Below, piece by piece: positions 1-11,877 of a DNA stretch of 64,000 bases. Position 1 is the first letter of the stretch, and every line of letters begins with the position of its first letter. Position numbers and translations under genes: made by a program. The notes under the pieces were generated by a model. That model saw nothing but the letters and a program-made list of their open reading frames with translations. It was not told the origin of the DNA and made no database searches. The stretch is from Angiostrongylus vasorum. Taxonomy: Eukaryota; Nematoda; Chromadorea; Rhabditida; Metastrongylidae. The DNA lies in assembly GCA_018806985.1 (NCBI GenBank), contig JADANN010000108.1, positions 1,364,001 through 1,428,000 on the forward strand. The letters run 5' to 3'.

Positions 1-454
1 CTCACTTGCGTGATATGAGGTAGTCTTAGCATCGTCCCTTCGACTGCGCGTTTGATAACGCTAAGTGGTCTTTCATTCTGCTCACGCAGCGACTAAGTTT
101 CTGACGCATACGTTAACGTAGGAACGGGTGTTCTTTGTTCTCTCCAGTACATCCTCGATGTTCTTGAAAGCTCCCCTAGCTGCTTGTTTCCTTCCGCCCA
201 ACTCCGGAGTTAAGTCGTTCATTAGTTGATTTCCCGACCTAGATGGATGTAACTGGAGCATTCGGAGATATTCATTCCGTTGAGCTTGAATGACGCATAC
301 GAAACCATTTTGTTCTTTATGAACATTGTTTGTGTGAGATTTAGTCGAAGACCAATTTTTCTACAGGCTTTGTCAAAGTCGGCAATCATTCGTTCTGCTT
401 GGCTAATATATTGATCTGCCAAGATATTTCAGCATAAAACTGAATGTGACACTT

Positions 455-835
455 TTTAAAGTGAAACCCCTTCCAACGGTTTACGGCCTCATCGTGGCTG
501 TGAGGTGTTCCAGGGTGTCGGGCTGCAATATACAGCAGGAGGATTCATCCCCCCCAGCAGGGTCTCCCAAGCTGAGTAGTCCGGCGTTTCCATCAGGAAT
601 CACAGCTAAGAGTAAACCATTACCAGGATCTGCCACAGTCCTGGTGTCAAACTAGTCGCATGGTGGCCTGTGATGGTGACAACCTAGGGAGACTTTGGGC
701 CAGGCTGACCCTGGTACTCCAGAGAACCACAATGGTTAAACCAGCAAAACTCAAAAAAAATGGCGATTATGCTGGCGCTCGCACAACCAGTGAGAACAGG
801 CCATCCAAGGATCCAGTATGTAAGTTAATATCCGG
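455..835 (+). repeat. Repeat C, copy 1
   Basis: About 380-bp dispersed repeat. It starts near a CCAACGGTTTACGGCCTCAT motif and ends near GGATCCAGTATGTAAG. The same unit recurs at 38386, 40494, 53988 (+) and 57828 (-). It carries no conserved reading frame across copies, so it is probably a non-autonomous element. It sits inside RTE copy A and is therefore younger than it. Confidence 0.8.
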
Positions 836-1004
836 TGCGTCGTCCCGAAGCGTTGATGATCTTGATGTGGTAGGTGAGCTTGTTGTTGTACGGTGCGTTG
901 AAAACAATCTTCGTGTTCGGCGGAGTGTTGATGTCACCAGTTGGAACGGAGGTCATTTGCTTTCTTCTGCCTGATCACCGTTATTACGAGCACCGTGCTA
1001 TTAT

Positions 1005-1322
1005 AGTTCCATTCCGCTCAGGGCCATCCAAGCCTCTCATCCTTCCGGGGTCGGGAAATCGATAGCGGACTTGTCTGAGAAAAAATCACTCTCTGCAATC
1101 CGATTGGGAACGCTCCAGCCAGGCTATCTCAGGACTCCAAGGGGAATTGCTCGACCAGCGTTCTACGACTTTTAGATGAAATAAAAATCCTCAAGCAGCA
1201 ACCGAAGCCACACGTAAAGTTGGACGATCTTGGTGGATAATGGATGCGAAGAAACGAATTGAATGTGAGAAGTACGAGGATCCGCACAGTAGACATGAAT
1301 ACGGGTCAAATAAAAAAAAAGG
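1005..1322 (+). repeat. SINE-B, 5'-truncated copy
   Basis: Matches the body of the full SINE-B at 30003-30370: the segments with CCAAGCCTCTCAT, the CAGGACTCCA block and the tail with GGATGCGAAGAAACG and a run of A are all in the same order. The tRNA-like head (boxes A and B) is missing or too diverged to see. It ends in an A-rich tail at about 1310-1322, directly against resumed RTE sequence. Confidence 0.75.
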
Positions 1323-2499
1323 TAATACCACTGTGGAATGGAAATATCTTGTTTGTGAAATTTTTATATAGGTCACGAAGAATCTTTATGTACTGAGTAG
1401 GGACTCCTTAACTGTCAAGAACTTCCATGACTGCTTCAATCTCAGTTGAGTGAAAAACCTTCTATAAATTGATGAAAGTGAGATCGAGCGGTCTTTTGTG
1501 CTCTCGCAATACTTCAATGGGTCCTGTTATCGCATGGATGTGGTCCATCGTACTAAATCCTTTTCGAAACCCTGCTTGCTCACATGGCTGTCGTTCGTCC
1601 AGTGTTCTGTCAATCCTGTTTAGTATGACTCAAGTGTACAGTTTGTAGACGACAAACAGCAAGCAGATTGGGCGGTAGTTGCCGATATCGTGGAGGTTAC
1701 CTTTCTTTAACAATAGTAGCACGGTCTTGCTGGTCTTTCCATGAGTTGCATCCCGTTGGACCTTGCATTCATACAGTTAACGTGTGAAGAGACGAGCTAG
1801 GATGTTAACGAGCGCTGGCGGAAGGTTCTTCAAGTGCGAAGACGATTCTTCACCGGCGAAATAGCATGTCCGATTTCGGAAGAGAAGGGTGATGAGACGA
1901 TATGTTCACCCTCCTCTATTTTACATTATAGCAGCAGGACGTGCTTCGACCATAGCTGCTGCTCTTGTCTCCTTAAGATCTTCTTTTATTGCCTTTCTGC
2001 AGTTTTCCATGTTCTGACGCGTTCTGAAGATTTCTGGCGGTTGCCTGTGGCTCGTGCAATTCTAAGCTGGCGTATCGGCTCGAGTGTTTCTGGAAACAAA
2101 AGTCTCTTGGTGACTTTCGAACTCACAGCTTTCATAGCGCTGACGTGAGGATATTGGATGAAAGTAGGAATGAAAAAAGTAACCGACCGCTCATGGACGA
2201 TGTAGAAGACGAATCCTCGTAAGGAAACAACTACGCGTGCAAATGGTCCGTTTCGCGTATGCTTCTAGAATATGTGAGCGGAACGACAAGACTGTTTTGC
2301 TTTTTTTTTGTCTTCTCTTAACTCTTTTCATCAGACCAACACTTCCCTAGTGGTCGGAATGGAGTTAGTGTGATTCCTTGCAAGTAGAATTTCCTTCCAT
2401 AGCTAGATACGAAAACATTGTAAATCATTTGTTGCATGCGGCGTATTCTTGAGAGACGATTTGTACGTGAGCGCCAGCTTACGAACATCTTAAGGTGCA

Positions 2500-3850
2500 G
2501 TTAGCGCGCCAAGTTTCCACCTGTGTTACCTGCTGTACGTTTGAGCATGTTATGACTCGAGCGAATGGCAGTAAATTTCCCATTTGTCACTGTCGCCAGC
2601 AAGAGTATCCCAATGGGTTCTAATCTCTGCAGGGATTCGCTGAGCATTATATCTTTGTTCTAGCGTCCTTGAGAAGAACGATGAGAATTGAGAATGAAGA
2701 AGGGTCAGTGGTCTACCTGTTCTGCGTTTGATATCGCAGGAAATCCAGTCACTAACGGTTCTTGTCCTTCAGTTCTCGCTAATACGCACTGGGTATCCCA
2801 GGTTTATCGAGTACGTTAAGACATGGAGAATTGTGGAGGCGAAAAAGGTGGGTACGGAGTCGGGTGTTCCTTGTTCTCTGCACTACATCCTTGGTGCCGT
2901 TTAAGTTCCGCAAACCGCTCGCTTCCTCCTACTCAACCTTGGGGCTAAGTCGTTTATCATATTGATTTCCCGACCTAGATAGACACAGCTACACCATCCG
3001 GAGATATTGATTTCGTTGAGGGTGAACGAACCATTAGAAACCAATACGTTCTTCATGAATATCGCTTTCGTAAGATTTAGTTGAAGACAAACCATTCAAC
3101 ATCGTTGTCGACGTCAGGCAATATTCGTTTCGCTTGGCTAATGCTTGATGCTATAATAACGATGTCATCAGCAAAAGCGGAAATGGTGTAATTGCCGGCC
3201 ATCGATTTTCACTCTTATGATGTCCCATTCCAGTGTTCGTATGACGTTCTCGAGGAGGGGTCAATAAATAATTTTGGCGATATGGTATCGCCTTGCCTAA
3301 CCCCTCTTTTGACTTCGACGTTAATATCGTTGTAGAATGGTGATATCTTGGCTGTGGAATTTTTATGCAACTCACAAAGAATCTTTATATACTAAGTAGG
3401 GAGTCCCTGGCTGTCCAGGTGGCTGTCCAGGGCTTCCAATGACTGCTTCTGTCCCAGCTGGGTCTAAAATCCTCTTTAAATTGGTGAACGTAAAACAGAG
3501 CGGTCTATTGTACTCTCGTGATTCATTACTGGGTCTCGTTATAGTGTGGATGTGATCTATCAACGTGAATTATCTTCGAAAACCTGGTTGGTCACATAGC
3601 TGTTCTGAAGATAACTCAAATGAAGGATTTACAGATGACGGATGGTAAGCAGAATGGGCGATAGTTGGCCATGCTATGAGGTTTTCTGTTTTTGAATGAT
3701 AACATGATCTCGTTGGTCTTCTACTAAATTAGACATGACTATTGAAGACATCCTAGTAGTTGCAGATTATTTTCTTCATTGCCTCGTGCGATTGATTCCA
3801 CGTTAACGCACGAGCTCACTTGTCTTGGTGACTGTTTGAACTTTGAATGT
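2500..3850 (-). mobile_element. RTE-type retrotransposon remnant (copy B)
   Basis: Minus-strand reverse-transcriptase remnant that lines up with 47530-48720 of copy C. The catalytic FADD block is visible near 3160-3180 (read AFADDIVII), followed downstream by the same LNLTKA and VYLGREIN blocks seen in the other copies. Frames are broken by stops and shifts. The 3' part of the element, near 2580-2700, matches the tail of copy C. Borders are approximate. Confidence 0.75.
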
Positions 3851-3884
3851 TAAATATGTCGGCCGTGTTCCCCGACGATGCTAT

Positions 3885-3940
3885 CAGTCTACACCTGCGG
3901 TCCAGAGTTTTGCGAATATCTCAGCTTCGTTGATGCTATA
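3885..3940 (-). repeat. Repeat D fragment
   Basis: Short fragment carrying the diagnostic blocks ACACCTGCGGTCCAGAG and TTTGCGAATATCTCAG, the reverse complement of the core found in full repeat D copies. Confidence 0.7.
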
Positions 3941-4745
3941 AGTAACTGCATTTTATCAAGAGCCGGCCAATGATCTGAATAAAGCCCAATCTGCCGCTCA
4001 TTTCCACAAAATGTGACTTGTTTCAAGTATTCGGCTGGCGGTGTTGGAATTGGAGACGAAACACAAAGTTATGTGAGGGGTGGGCACTGTGGATGAAAGC
4101 TTTATGTGGTAAAAAACCAGTACCATTATTATTGTTATCGAATACGTCCATGTTTGCTTTCTTAATGTTTTACATTTCTCTGTGGAAAGAAAGTTCTGGT
4201 GTTTTATGTGGAAGACATGAGGAACTCACCACGATTGGTCATGGGTGAACTAGTTTTCATTGCAACGGTTGATATCTTAAAAAAGGCAACAACCAAATGT
4301 CGAAGAAAGCAGAACAGGTGAGGAATGGTTTATACGATACTAGTTAGACCTATGTAATTTCCTGTGGCCAAAAAGAGCGCTGTGTTAAAATATTCTTCTT
4401 ATTTCGCTAAATAGTCGCCCGCATGATTTAAAAGTGGATTTTTCACTCTGTTTAGTTCCGAGTTGCAAAACACATGCCGAAATTTCACATTTTTGGGGTT
4501 AGGCTTAGCTACGCTACGCTTACTTATGGACCTAGATCTTCTTAACTATGTAGCGTTTTTTTAAAGTACCACGAAAATATAGCGAAAACTGGGCAAGATC
4601 ATTTTGCATATATGGGGATAACCATGTAAAATGTATCCCGATCTTATGTATACCCTACTGCGCAACTGAAATATGCAAACAGTCAAGGTCGCTGTTGATT
4701 TCCTTACTTCTTATCAAAATTTCCGAAGCCAGGAAAAATCCCTAA
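3941..4745. other. AT-rich stretch without a recognised gene
   Basis: I see no conserved reading frame, splice-flanked exon or repeat match here. The longest open frame on the plus strand (4018-4248) has no family resemblance. Confidence 0.5.
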
Positions 4746-5283
4746 TAATATAGGGGAGACTTTAATGATGCTGAGATATTTGCAAAACTCTGGACCGCAG
4801 GTGTCTACGGTGGGGAGCGAACGCGCTATTGTCCCTTTCCGGGGAGTAGCGCGCTCACCACCACACCAACGGGTCCTTCGTTTCGCCTGTCTCTCAGCTA
4901 GTTCTATTGATCTTTTTCTATTTCTATTAAAAAAAAAGAGTAGGCAGTAAATAATAAGTCAAAAAATTGTGATTATAACTGCAGCCTCAGCTTAACTGGG
5001 TTCGTTGCCGATTTGGGCCCCCCCCCCAGATCAATCCTGCTGACGGGTGATTGCTGATGGCAAAAGGTCAATAGAACTAGCTGAGAGACAGGCGAAACGA
5101 AGGACCCGCTTGGTGTGGTGGTGAGCGCGCTACTCCCCGGAAAGGACAATAGCGCGTTCGCTCCCCACCGTAGACACCTGCGGTCCAGAGTTTTGCAAAT
5201 ATCTCAGCATCATTAAAGTTTTATTTCGCAATATATACCCTGCCGCCAAAAAGAGTAGGCAGTAAATAATAAGTCAAAAAAAT
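4746..5283. repeat. Two repeat D units in inverted orientation (fold-back)
   Basis: Arms at about 4761-4916 and 5067-5220 are near-perfect reverse complements (core GATGCTGAGATATTTGC to TCTCAGCTAGTTCTAT), separated by about 150 bp. Reading the minus strand from 5283 gives one complete unit of about 310 bp ending near 4972. A 30-bp direct repeat (AGAGTAGGCAGTAAATAATA and onward) occurs at 4935-4967 and 5252-5282 and marks the starts of units. The inner segment contains a run of nine C at 5018-5027. Transcripts through it would fold into a long hairpin. Confidence 0.85.
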
Positions 5284-6169
5284 ATGGGAGACTATTTGTT
5301 AAAGTCGTCCCCAAGACGTTTTTAATCCAATAAAAAAGCTCGCTGATGTAGGCCGATTGTAAGAAACAGTGAACAGAGCAAGATTCGCTTCGAAAATTTC
5401 AAAAATTCCAATTGTACGGATCTTGTTCAGTGCCGTAGAGCCAGAACACTCATATCCTGGATTTATTTTCAAGGAAAAATTCATAAGAATAAATAGAGTG
5501 ATGAGAATAGATAGAAAAGTCAACATATCGCAGCAAATGTACAGAGTCGTGTCTACTCCGATCTGGGCAGAGGTGTGCTGGAGAACGCGTAGGCTGGCTA
5601 CAACTGCTCGCTGTTCGCGTACGGACAGACCGGAAACGGAAAGAGCTATTCGATCGTCGGCTTCAAAGGAAACAAAGGCTTGGGTTTTTTCACAGTTTTT
5701 CCAAATAAATTCCGTTTTGTTTCTATTTCTTGCAATCCTTGAAATTTCTAGAGTTCACTCTGTCATGTTGCACAAGAATATTTGCAACTTCACACATATG
5801 ATTACGAAACTCACCGAAGTATGGCTAGAGAAATCGCTATGTTCCATTTTATCGACATGAATACTCCATCCATCGAGCTGGAACAAGAAAAAGAAAAGAG
5901 TTGTGAAACAACTTTACTACCACAATTTCACCGCTCAACAACTACATTCTGATTGATGTAGAGGGATGTAACGAGATTCTACAAGAAGATATCATTCCAC
6001 AGAAACTGTTTCCAGTTACTGTCGATAACTTCCTTGCGAAGGCGAATGAGAAAATGTAGAAGTAAGAATTGAAATCGTCCGTTTGCTGGCGATGTCTTTC
6101 TTAGAACACCAAGCATTAGCGAAGAAAATCGAATCCTCGACGATTTCGAAATCAGTGTTTACTTTATAT

Positions 6170-6345
6170 TTTCTGCCTACTACAATTTTTACGGCAGGGT
6201 ACTATGCGAACGATGCTGAGATATTTGCAAAACTCCGGACCGCAGATGTCTGCGGTGGGGAACGAACGCGATGTTACCCTTTCCGGGGGCTAACAGACAC
6301 CTGCTGTCCGTAGTTTTGCAAATATCTGGGCATCATTGCGATTTC
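6170..6345 (+). repeat. Repeat D, truncated fold-back copy
   Basis: Starts at TGCCTACTACAATTTTTACG and runs through the GATGCTGAGATATTTGC core. It then turns back on itself, since GTCCGTAGTTTTGCAAATATC near 6310-6330 is a reverse copy of the start. It lies in an intron-like part of the kinesin remnant. Confidence 0.75.
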
Positions 6346-8104
6346 GACATCGTTTGTGAAAAAAAAGACCTTTTGCTGAACCTTAACAGAACAATATTCG
6401 TAGAGGAACGGATTCGCGCTTAACGGAATGGTTATCCCTGAATGCTACAGCTATGCGTATCCTAAACGAAAAGTGTAGTGTAATGAACCATTTGGCGCAC
6501 AAGTTGAGCAGGAGCAAACGAGTCGTCGAAGGAGCTAATCAGAGCACGGAGCATATGACGAAAAGGACCAAGCTTCATGCTTGCCACCTCGACCCCATAT
6601 TTATTGACAGTGTCAGCGTAAACAGAATGAAAAAATCATTCAGTATTCCCCTATAAATACTACTGACACAATGGTCAGATTTCGTCGCAAAAACCTTAGA
6701 AGAAAGACATGACGCTCAACGAATACCTCAGAGCGGGCAGAACCCACTGGGCTACCCTTGGACTTGACAGCGGAAATCGAGATGCTTCACTAGTTATCAT
6801 TCATTATTACTACTATTTGTTATTGCTAATTAAATGTTCTTGTAGTCTAGGCAATGCCAAACGCGTAAAGCTTTCCTTCTATAGTATCATAACTTTGCAG
6901 TCAGATAACATTTTTTCCCATCAATACTAAACTGCAGAGCTGGTAACATAACGCACTACTCTGACTCACACAGACCAATTGTACCATCCCAATATAATCT
7001 CAAGGTGTCGTCGTGGTTTTGAACCACTAACTAGATGAGCTGCATTCAACTGTAGCTTGCCGCTAATATAAACGATACGTTTTTTTTTCCTTCATGTTCC
7101 ACCCACTGAGAATCGTGACAGTCACGGAGCGAGGACATTGAAGTATCAGATTTGAACTTGCTTGGTTTGTGTGACAAACCTGAATTTGTTTATTTATCCT
7201 GTCCCAAAGGTGGTTAACGGCAGTGATAGCTTTAAGATTGATATGCATCGAAGGATTTACTAACTCGTGGCGCAATCGACACAACATCTGAGTACGTCGA
7301 CAGTTAGTGCGATTTTTAAACTTTGGGCGGTGCTTAGAGTTAAATACATATAAAAAGGGTCAATTTTCCAATTGTTCCTTATTGGACCAAAATAATTAGC
7401 ACAGATGGAAGTATGGGCGCTTCGCTTTTTTGCTCTTCCATGAAGCTTCATGAATTGTGACTGCAGACACCAGAGCTAATCACGCATTATAATAGTCAAT
7501 TTTCTATAAGTTTCATCTACTATATCGACATCTTTAATATTAGCTGGTATTCGCCATGCCTCATGTTTAACCACATGATTTTGGAATTCTGAAGTGCCGC
7601 GTTTCGAGTTTGATTATGTTTCGTATAGCTATTGTGCCAACGTCCTGTGAGGAACTGTTCCAAAGCATTTAAGAAAGAAAGAAAAAGTAAGAAGAACTGC
7701 AGTTACGAGGTGTTCATCCCCATGTTCGAAATTTACTGCGAAAAGGTACTGATCTAAACGACTAGGTTGGAAGAATTGAATGAATAAGATGGAAGTATTA
7801 GAACATTTTTCAAAAAATACATGACTTATTGTCATCGAAGGAATCACCAAAAGGAGAACTGAAGTTACGAGAGCATGCTAAAACTGAATTCTATGGTACG
7901 TATGTGTGCTGTTTTAGGTTATAAGCTCTATCCTCACTCAGCTTCTCCGTCAATTTTTGACAACTCTGTTCTCACAATTTATTCGTCGTTTCATCAGAAA
8001 AACATTCAGCGCTTTGCAATTGGAAAATTCGTGTAGAGAAATGATGTTTTCTACCAATGTAGGGGCTTGTTAATGTTTAATTTTTTGTCCCTTTTTTATA
8101 ACAG
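6346..8104. other. Intron-like stretch in the kinesin remnant
   Basis: No exon or repeat is recognised. The segment between the P-loop exon and the switch I exon should hold one or two motor exons. I could not find them, so they are either lost or too decayed to see. Confidence 0.45.
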
Positions 8105-8444
8105 TGGAGAACCTCTCAAGTGCACCGGTGAATTCCTACAAAGAGATCGAGGGAAAGATCGACGAAGGCACAAAGAATCGTGCGATAGCCGCCACGAACA
8201 TGAACGCGACGAGTAGCCGGTAAGTGGCAGCTTGCATACGTTCTGCTGAAGTCAAGCAGATTTTATCGAATGCAAGCGGTTTTCATGAGTTATCAAGTGT
8301 TCGCATCGGTGACTCGTATGCATGAGAAACTACAATCTAGAGCTCATACCATCGTCAAGCTGATGATAGTCGTCCAAAAATTTGCGGAAACCGGTGGCGG
8401 GACCATGACGAAAAAATCCGAAATCAATCTTGTCGGTCTAGCAG

Positions 8445-9634
8445 GTAAGCTAACTGGATCCGAAATCAGTTGATTGTTCTCCAGCACATTCGTTCACTCC
8501 TACCTCATCGTCATCACGAAATTCTTTTTCTTCACCAAGAGCTAGGAGTTATCCAGAATTTATTCCATCGCGGCCTTTTAGAGTGGTGGTCACATTACTC
8601 GTCAAAACAACCGAGGCCTTTCTCTCTACCCCTCTCTGACTGCATTAGTCACGAAGTTTCTTCGTTCGTATACTAACGCTTCTACCTGCACGTATTGTAT
8701 TTTTTCTGCCTCGTATCGTCTTTCGATTCTCTCATCTTCTTCTACATGGCCGTTTATTAACAGAAACATTCTCCTGTTTACAAAATGAAAATGAGAACAA
8801 CTTCGTCGAGAGACATTCGACTAATCTTGGGAATGAGCATCTTTTCGTTGTTTTCTTGATGGATTTAGATGAGGCTTCTGTGCTCTTGACTGCTGCTTTG
8901 GCGGATGTCTCTTTTTCATGACTCTGATGTAAGCAGATAAACCACCACTGCATAGGAATAGAAGCTTTTGCTAGGTTGACCAACAACGAGAGGCTCGTCA
9001 TGAGGTCATTTGAAAAGTGATCGAAGCCATGGCCGAGTGTATTGCATGTAACTGGCTGGCCCTTCCTGCTCTGAAAAAGCACGGATGTGTCGGAACGTCA
9101 ACAAGGATATGAAACTTTGTATAGGTATGAATATAATGCAAACATAAGTCGATATCAATAAGCCTATGTTGGACCATCAACAAAACATAGAAAGACAGTT
9201 CCAGTAGTGGAGACAGGCAAGTATGCCAGTAGACCAACAGATCCACAAAAAATCTTGTTTCAATAGCTTCTACCATTGATTTTGAGAATTCGAAACCTCA
9301 TGACTGCCCTTGTCGAACATCTTTTATTAAGCGTAAAATATTTCTTGGCGAGAATGAATCGGATATGTAAACTGTTACATGCTATCTCTTTCAGATCACA
9401 GTTAGTCTAGTTTTATTCTAGTGAGAACAATTACTAGATGCTATGTTGTAAAAGTTTCTTGTCCATTCCTTTGTTCATTCGCTTCTCAAGATCGACCTTC
9501 GTCACCCAAGCTTGAGCCCATTTTAATTGTAGCTCGTCTCTAGCATACAGATGTGCAACTTTTTTTACCGTACATAAATTTGGAATTGGGAGTTTTTTCA
9601 CATCGGCGCTGCGGAATTGTTTCAGTTATGTCAG
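8445..9634. other. Intron-like stretch in the kinesin remnant
   Basis: About 1.2 kb between the switch II exon and the next motor island. Minus-strand open frames here (8732-9276) have no family resemblance. I see no repeat match. Confidence 0.45.
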
Positions 9635-10377
9635 ATTCCAGTGAACGCACACGCTATGCCGGCACGGAAGGTGATCGGTTGAAGGGGAGGAATCGTAATA
9701 AATCAGTCGCTTCCAACCCTCGGTCGAGTGATTAAAGCACTTCACGAGAAGCAGAGTAGTAAGCAAAAGACGGTTCAGGTGGTTTCTTTGTCGATGTTGA
9801 TCCGATAAATCACAAATGACAGAAATTTCATCTTCATCACCTCACCAGTGTTGGTCATTCTGTGACTCTAGCGCGCTTGATTCCCCCAATGGTGATTCCC
9901 TATGGGGTTCCGTTACAACTTATATATTTCTATTCCAGAAAAAAAAGGAAATGAACTAAAGAAAACAATTGTATTAATTTAGATTCCATACCGCGATTCT
10001 GTACTTACATATCTCTTAAAGAATGCGCTCGAAGGAAACAGCAAGACGATCACGGTGAATCCATTCCACTACAAAGAGGAGGTAGCTTTTTTTGTTACCT
10101 TCTTTATTTATAAGTATGGAAAGAAGTTGAAATGAACGAATCCACCGAGAAAGGCCACTAAGAAATCCATGAGAAGTCAATTCATAATTGTTTTTTAGAA
10201 GAAAGAATTCGGAAGGAGAGTTGTAAAGAAGAAGTGTAATGAAATAAGAAGCAATTAGGGATCTCTTCTGATCCTCACTTTGCTCAAACAGATAGGTTCC
10301 TTTCCAGCTAGGATTTTTTACAGAAAAAATTGAGGAATTAGTTGTTTTTTTTAAGATTGCTGCCATATCACCTGCTG

Positions 10378-11732
10378 ATACCAACTGAGGAAACACTGTC
10401 GACGCTCAAGTATTTTCTTTTCCATTTTTTCGTTCATACAGTTTACCTCATTTTCCCTGAAATAGGAAGTAGAAGAGAGTGAACGAGAGATATCTGTGTA
10501 GAAGTGGAGAAAATGATCCTTTTTTTCCCAACATATAAAATAATCAAAACGTTTTGGCCGTCATATGGAGTCGTAGGTTGTTATCAACAAAAATAAAGAA
10601 TAACTGCAACATCATCGGACATCGAACTCACTAGGACATCGGAAATTTGATGAAATTCCTGAAAATTCCCTGCTTAGCCGCTGAGACAAACAAGTTCCTG
10701 CTTTTAGTTACACTGTAATCGACTGAAGACTTGAAGCCGTCAACCAGATGTTCTTTGCGCACTATATGCGATGCATCAAGTTTTTTTTGGAGTGATTTGT
10801 TTAAGCCATAACGCATTGAGTAAAGACAGAATTCAAGGATTTACGAAACAAGCGCCAACGAGGAGTAGTGAGGTACGGTAGGTCACAAGGAAATGGACCC
10901 ATGACGCCCGATGATATGGTCTTTCGGAAACTGACGACAATTCTTCGAGCACCGCGATATTTGAGAAATTGGAGACTTCGAAGGTTTATGAAACATAGCT
11001 TGCTCTATCGCCATAGTTGTATATATAACCCATTAAATGTTCATTTAATTTGACCTCGTTTTTTCAAACCTCCGGTCAATGTGCTCGCAAAAACCAAGGG
11101 AGTTGGTATCGCTAGATCCAGATGATTGGAATTTCGTCATGGCATGATGGAACGTATGACTGATTGGTAATCAGTAGATTGTAATCATTTCTATTCCGAG
11201 TTAGAAAGTTCGTTATGAGCGCAGATATTTTGCTCCAAACGTGAAAGCGGTCATCACTATAGTACTGAAAAAATGCATCGTACTCAATGCGTTATGGCTT
11301 AAACAAATCACTCCAAAAAAAAACTTGATGCATCGCATATAGTGCGCAAAGAACATCTGGTTGACGGCTTCAAGTCTTCAGTCGATTACAATGTAACTAA
11401 AAAGCAGGAACTTGTTTGTCTCAGCGGCTAAGCAGGGAATTTTCAGGAATTTCATCAAATTTCCGATGTCCTAGTGAGTTCGATGTCCGATGATGTTGCA
11501 GTTATTCTTTATTTCCGTTGATAACAACCTACGACTCCATATGACGGCCAAAACGTTTTGATTATTTTTATATGTTGGGAAAAAAAGGATCATTTTCTCC
11601 ACTTCTACACAGATATCTCTCGTTCACTCTCTTCTACTTCCTATTTCAGGGAAAATGAGGTAAACTGTATGAACGAAGAAATGGAAAAGAAAATACCTGA
11701 GCGTCGACAGTGTTTCCTCACAGTTGGTATAA
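10378..11732. repeat. Large inverted duplication, arms about 445 bp
   Basis: Left arm 10378-10822 and right arm 11281-11732 are nearly identical reverse complements, with only a few substitutions and 1-2-base indels (for example ACTGAGG against the complement of TCACAGT at the outer end). The spacer is 458 bp (10823-11280) and holds a possible decayed kinesin exon near 10839-10880. The arms resemble no other repeat in the window, so this looks like a local inverted duplication of intron sequence rather than a dispersed element. Such palindromes arise from replication template switching and are also a known assembly artefact. Confidence 0.9.
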
Positions 11733-11845
11733 GCCTTAGGTGTAAATAATCGACATATCCATAATATATGTTCTTATGAACTGCCCTTGTTGAGCTGATG
11801 CGAGGTTGGTGTAAGTTGTCGTTGTTGTTGCTGTTGTTGTTTGCT

Positions 11846-11877
11846 GGTTGACGTTTTGGCGACTTCACCTTCTTCAG
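11846..11877 (-). ncRNA. Hammerhead-ribozyme-like core, left end of the 1.8-kb element
   Basis: On the minus strand the order is CTGAAGA, a short self-complementary stem with a small loop (GGTG, AAGT, CGCC), AAAA in place of GAAA, then CGTC. This matches the layout of minimal type I hammerheads reported from Penelope-like elements. The A15-region mismatch makes activity doubtful for this copy. Confidence 0.35.

Larger units (their letters stand above)
1..2200 (-). mobile_element. RTE-type non-LTR retrotransposon remnant (copy A), interrupted
   Basis: Read on the minus strand, this stretch encodes broken pieces of an RTE-clade reverse transcriptase. The segment at 222-422 has the post-catalytic RT block (QAERMIADFD, then LRLNLTQT and SSYIHLGREIN). 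Positions 1322-2150 match the upstream RT part of the better copy at 47330-49990, for example the stretch around 1375-1560. Between about 408 and 1322 the element is interrupted: a repeat C copy and a SINE-B copy occupy the place of about 190 bp of RT sequence that includes the FADD site. No continuous frame survives, so the copy is dead. Ends are approximate because I judged them by comparison with the other two copies in the window. Confidence 0.75.

Noticed and set aside
5299..5860. 163-residue plus-strand frame starting at 5369 as the kinesin N-terminus
   Set aside because: In the P-loop exon this frame is shifted relative to the kinesin reading (extra TG at about 5574), and its upstream part does not resemble a kinesin N-terminus.
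10839..10880. Kinesin exon for the NYEET-STLRYA block in the spacer of the inverted duplication
   Set aside because: Only a loose match with two stops; mentioned as possible but not counted as a supported exon.
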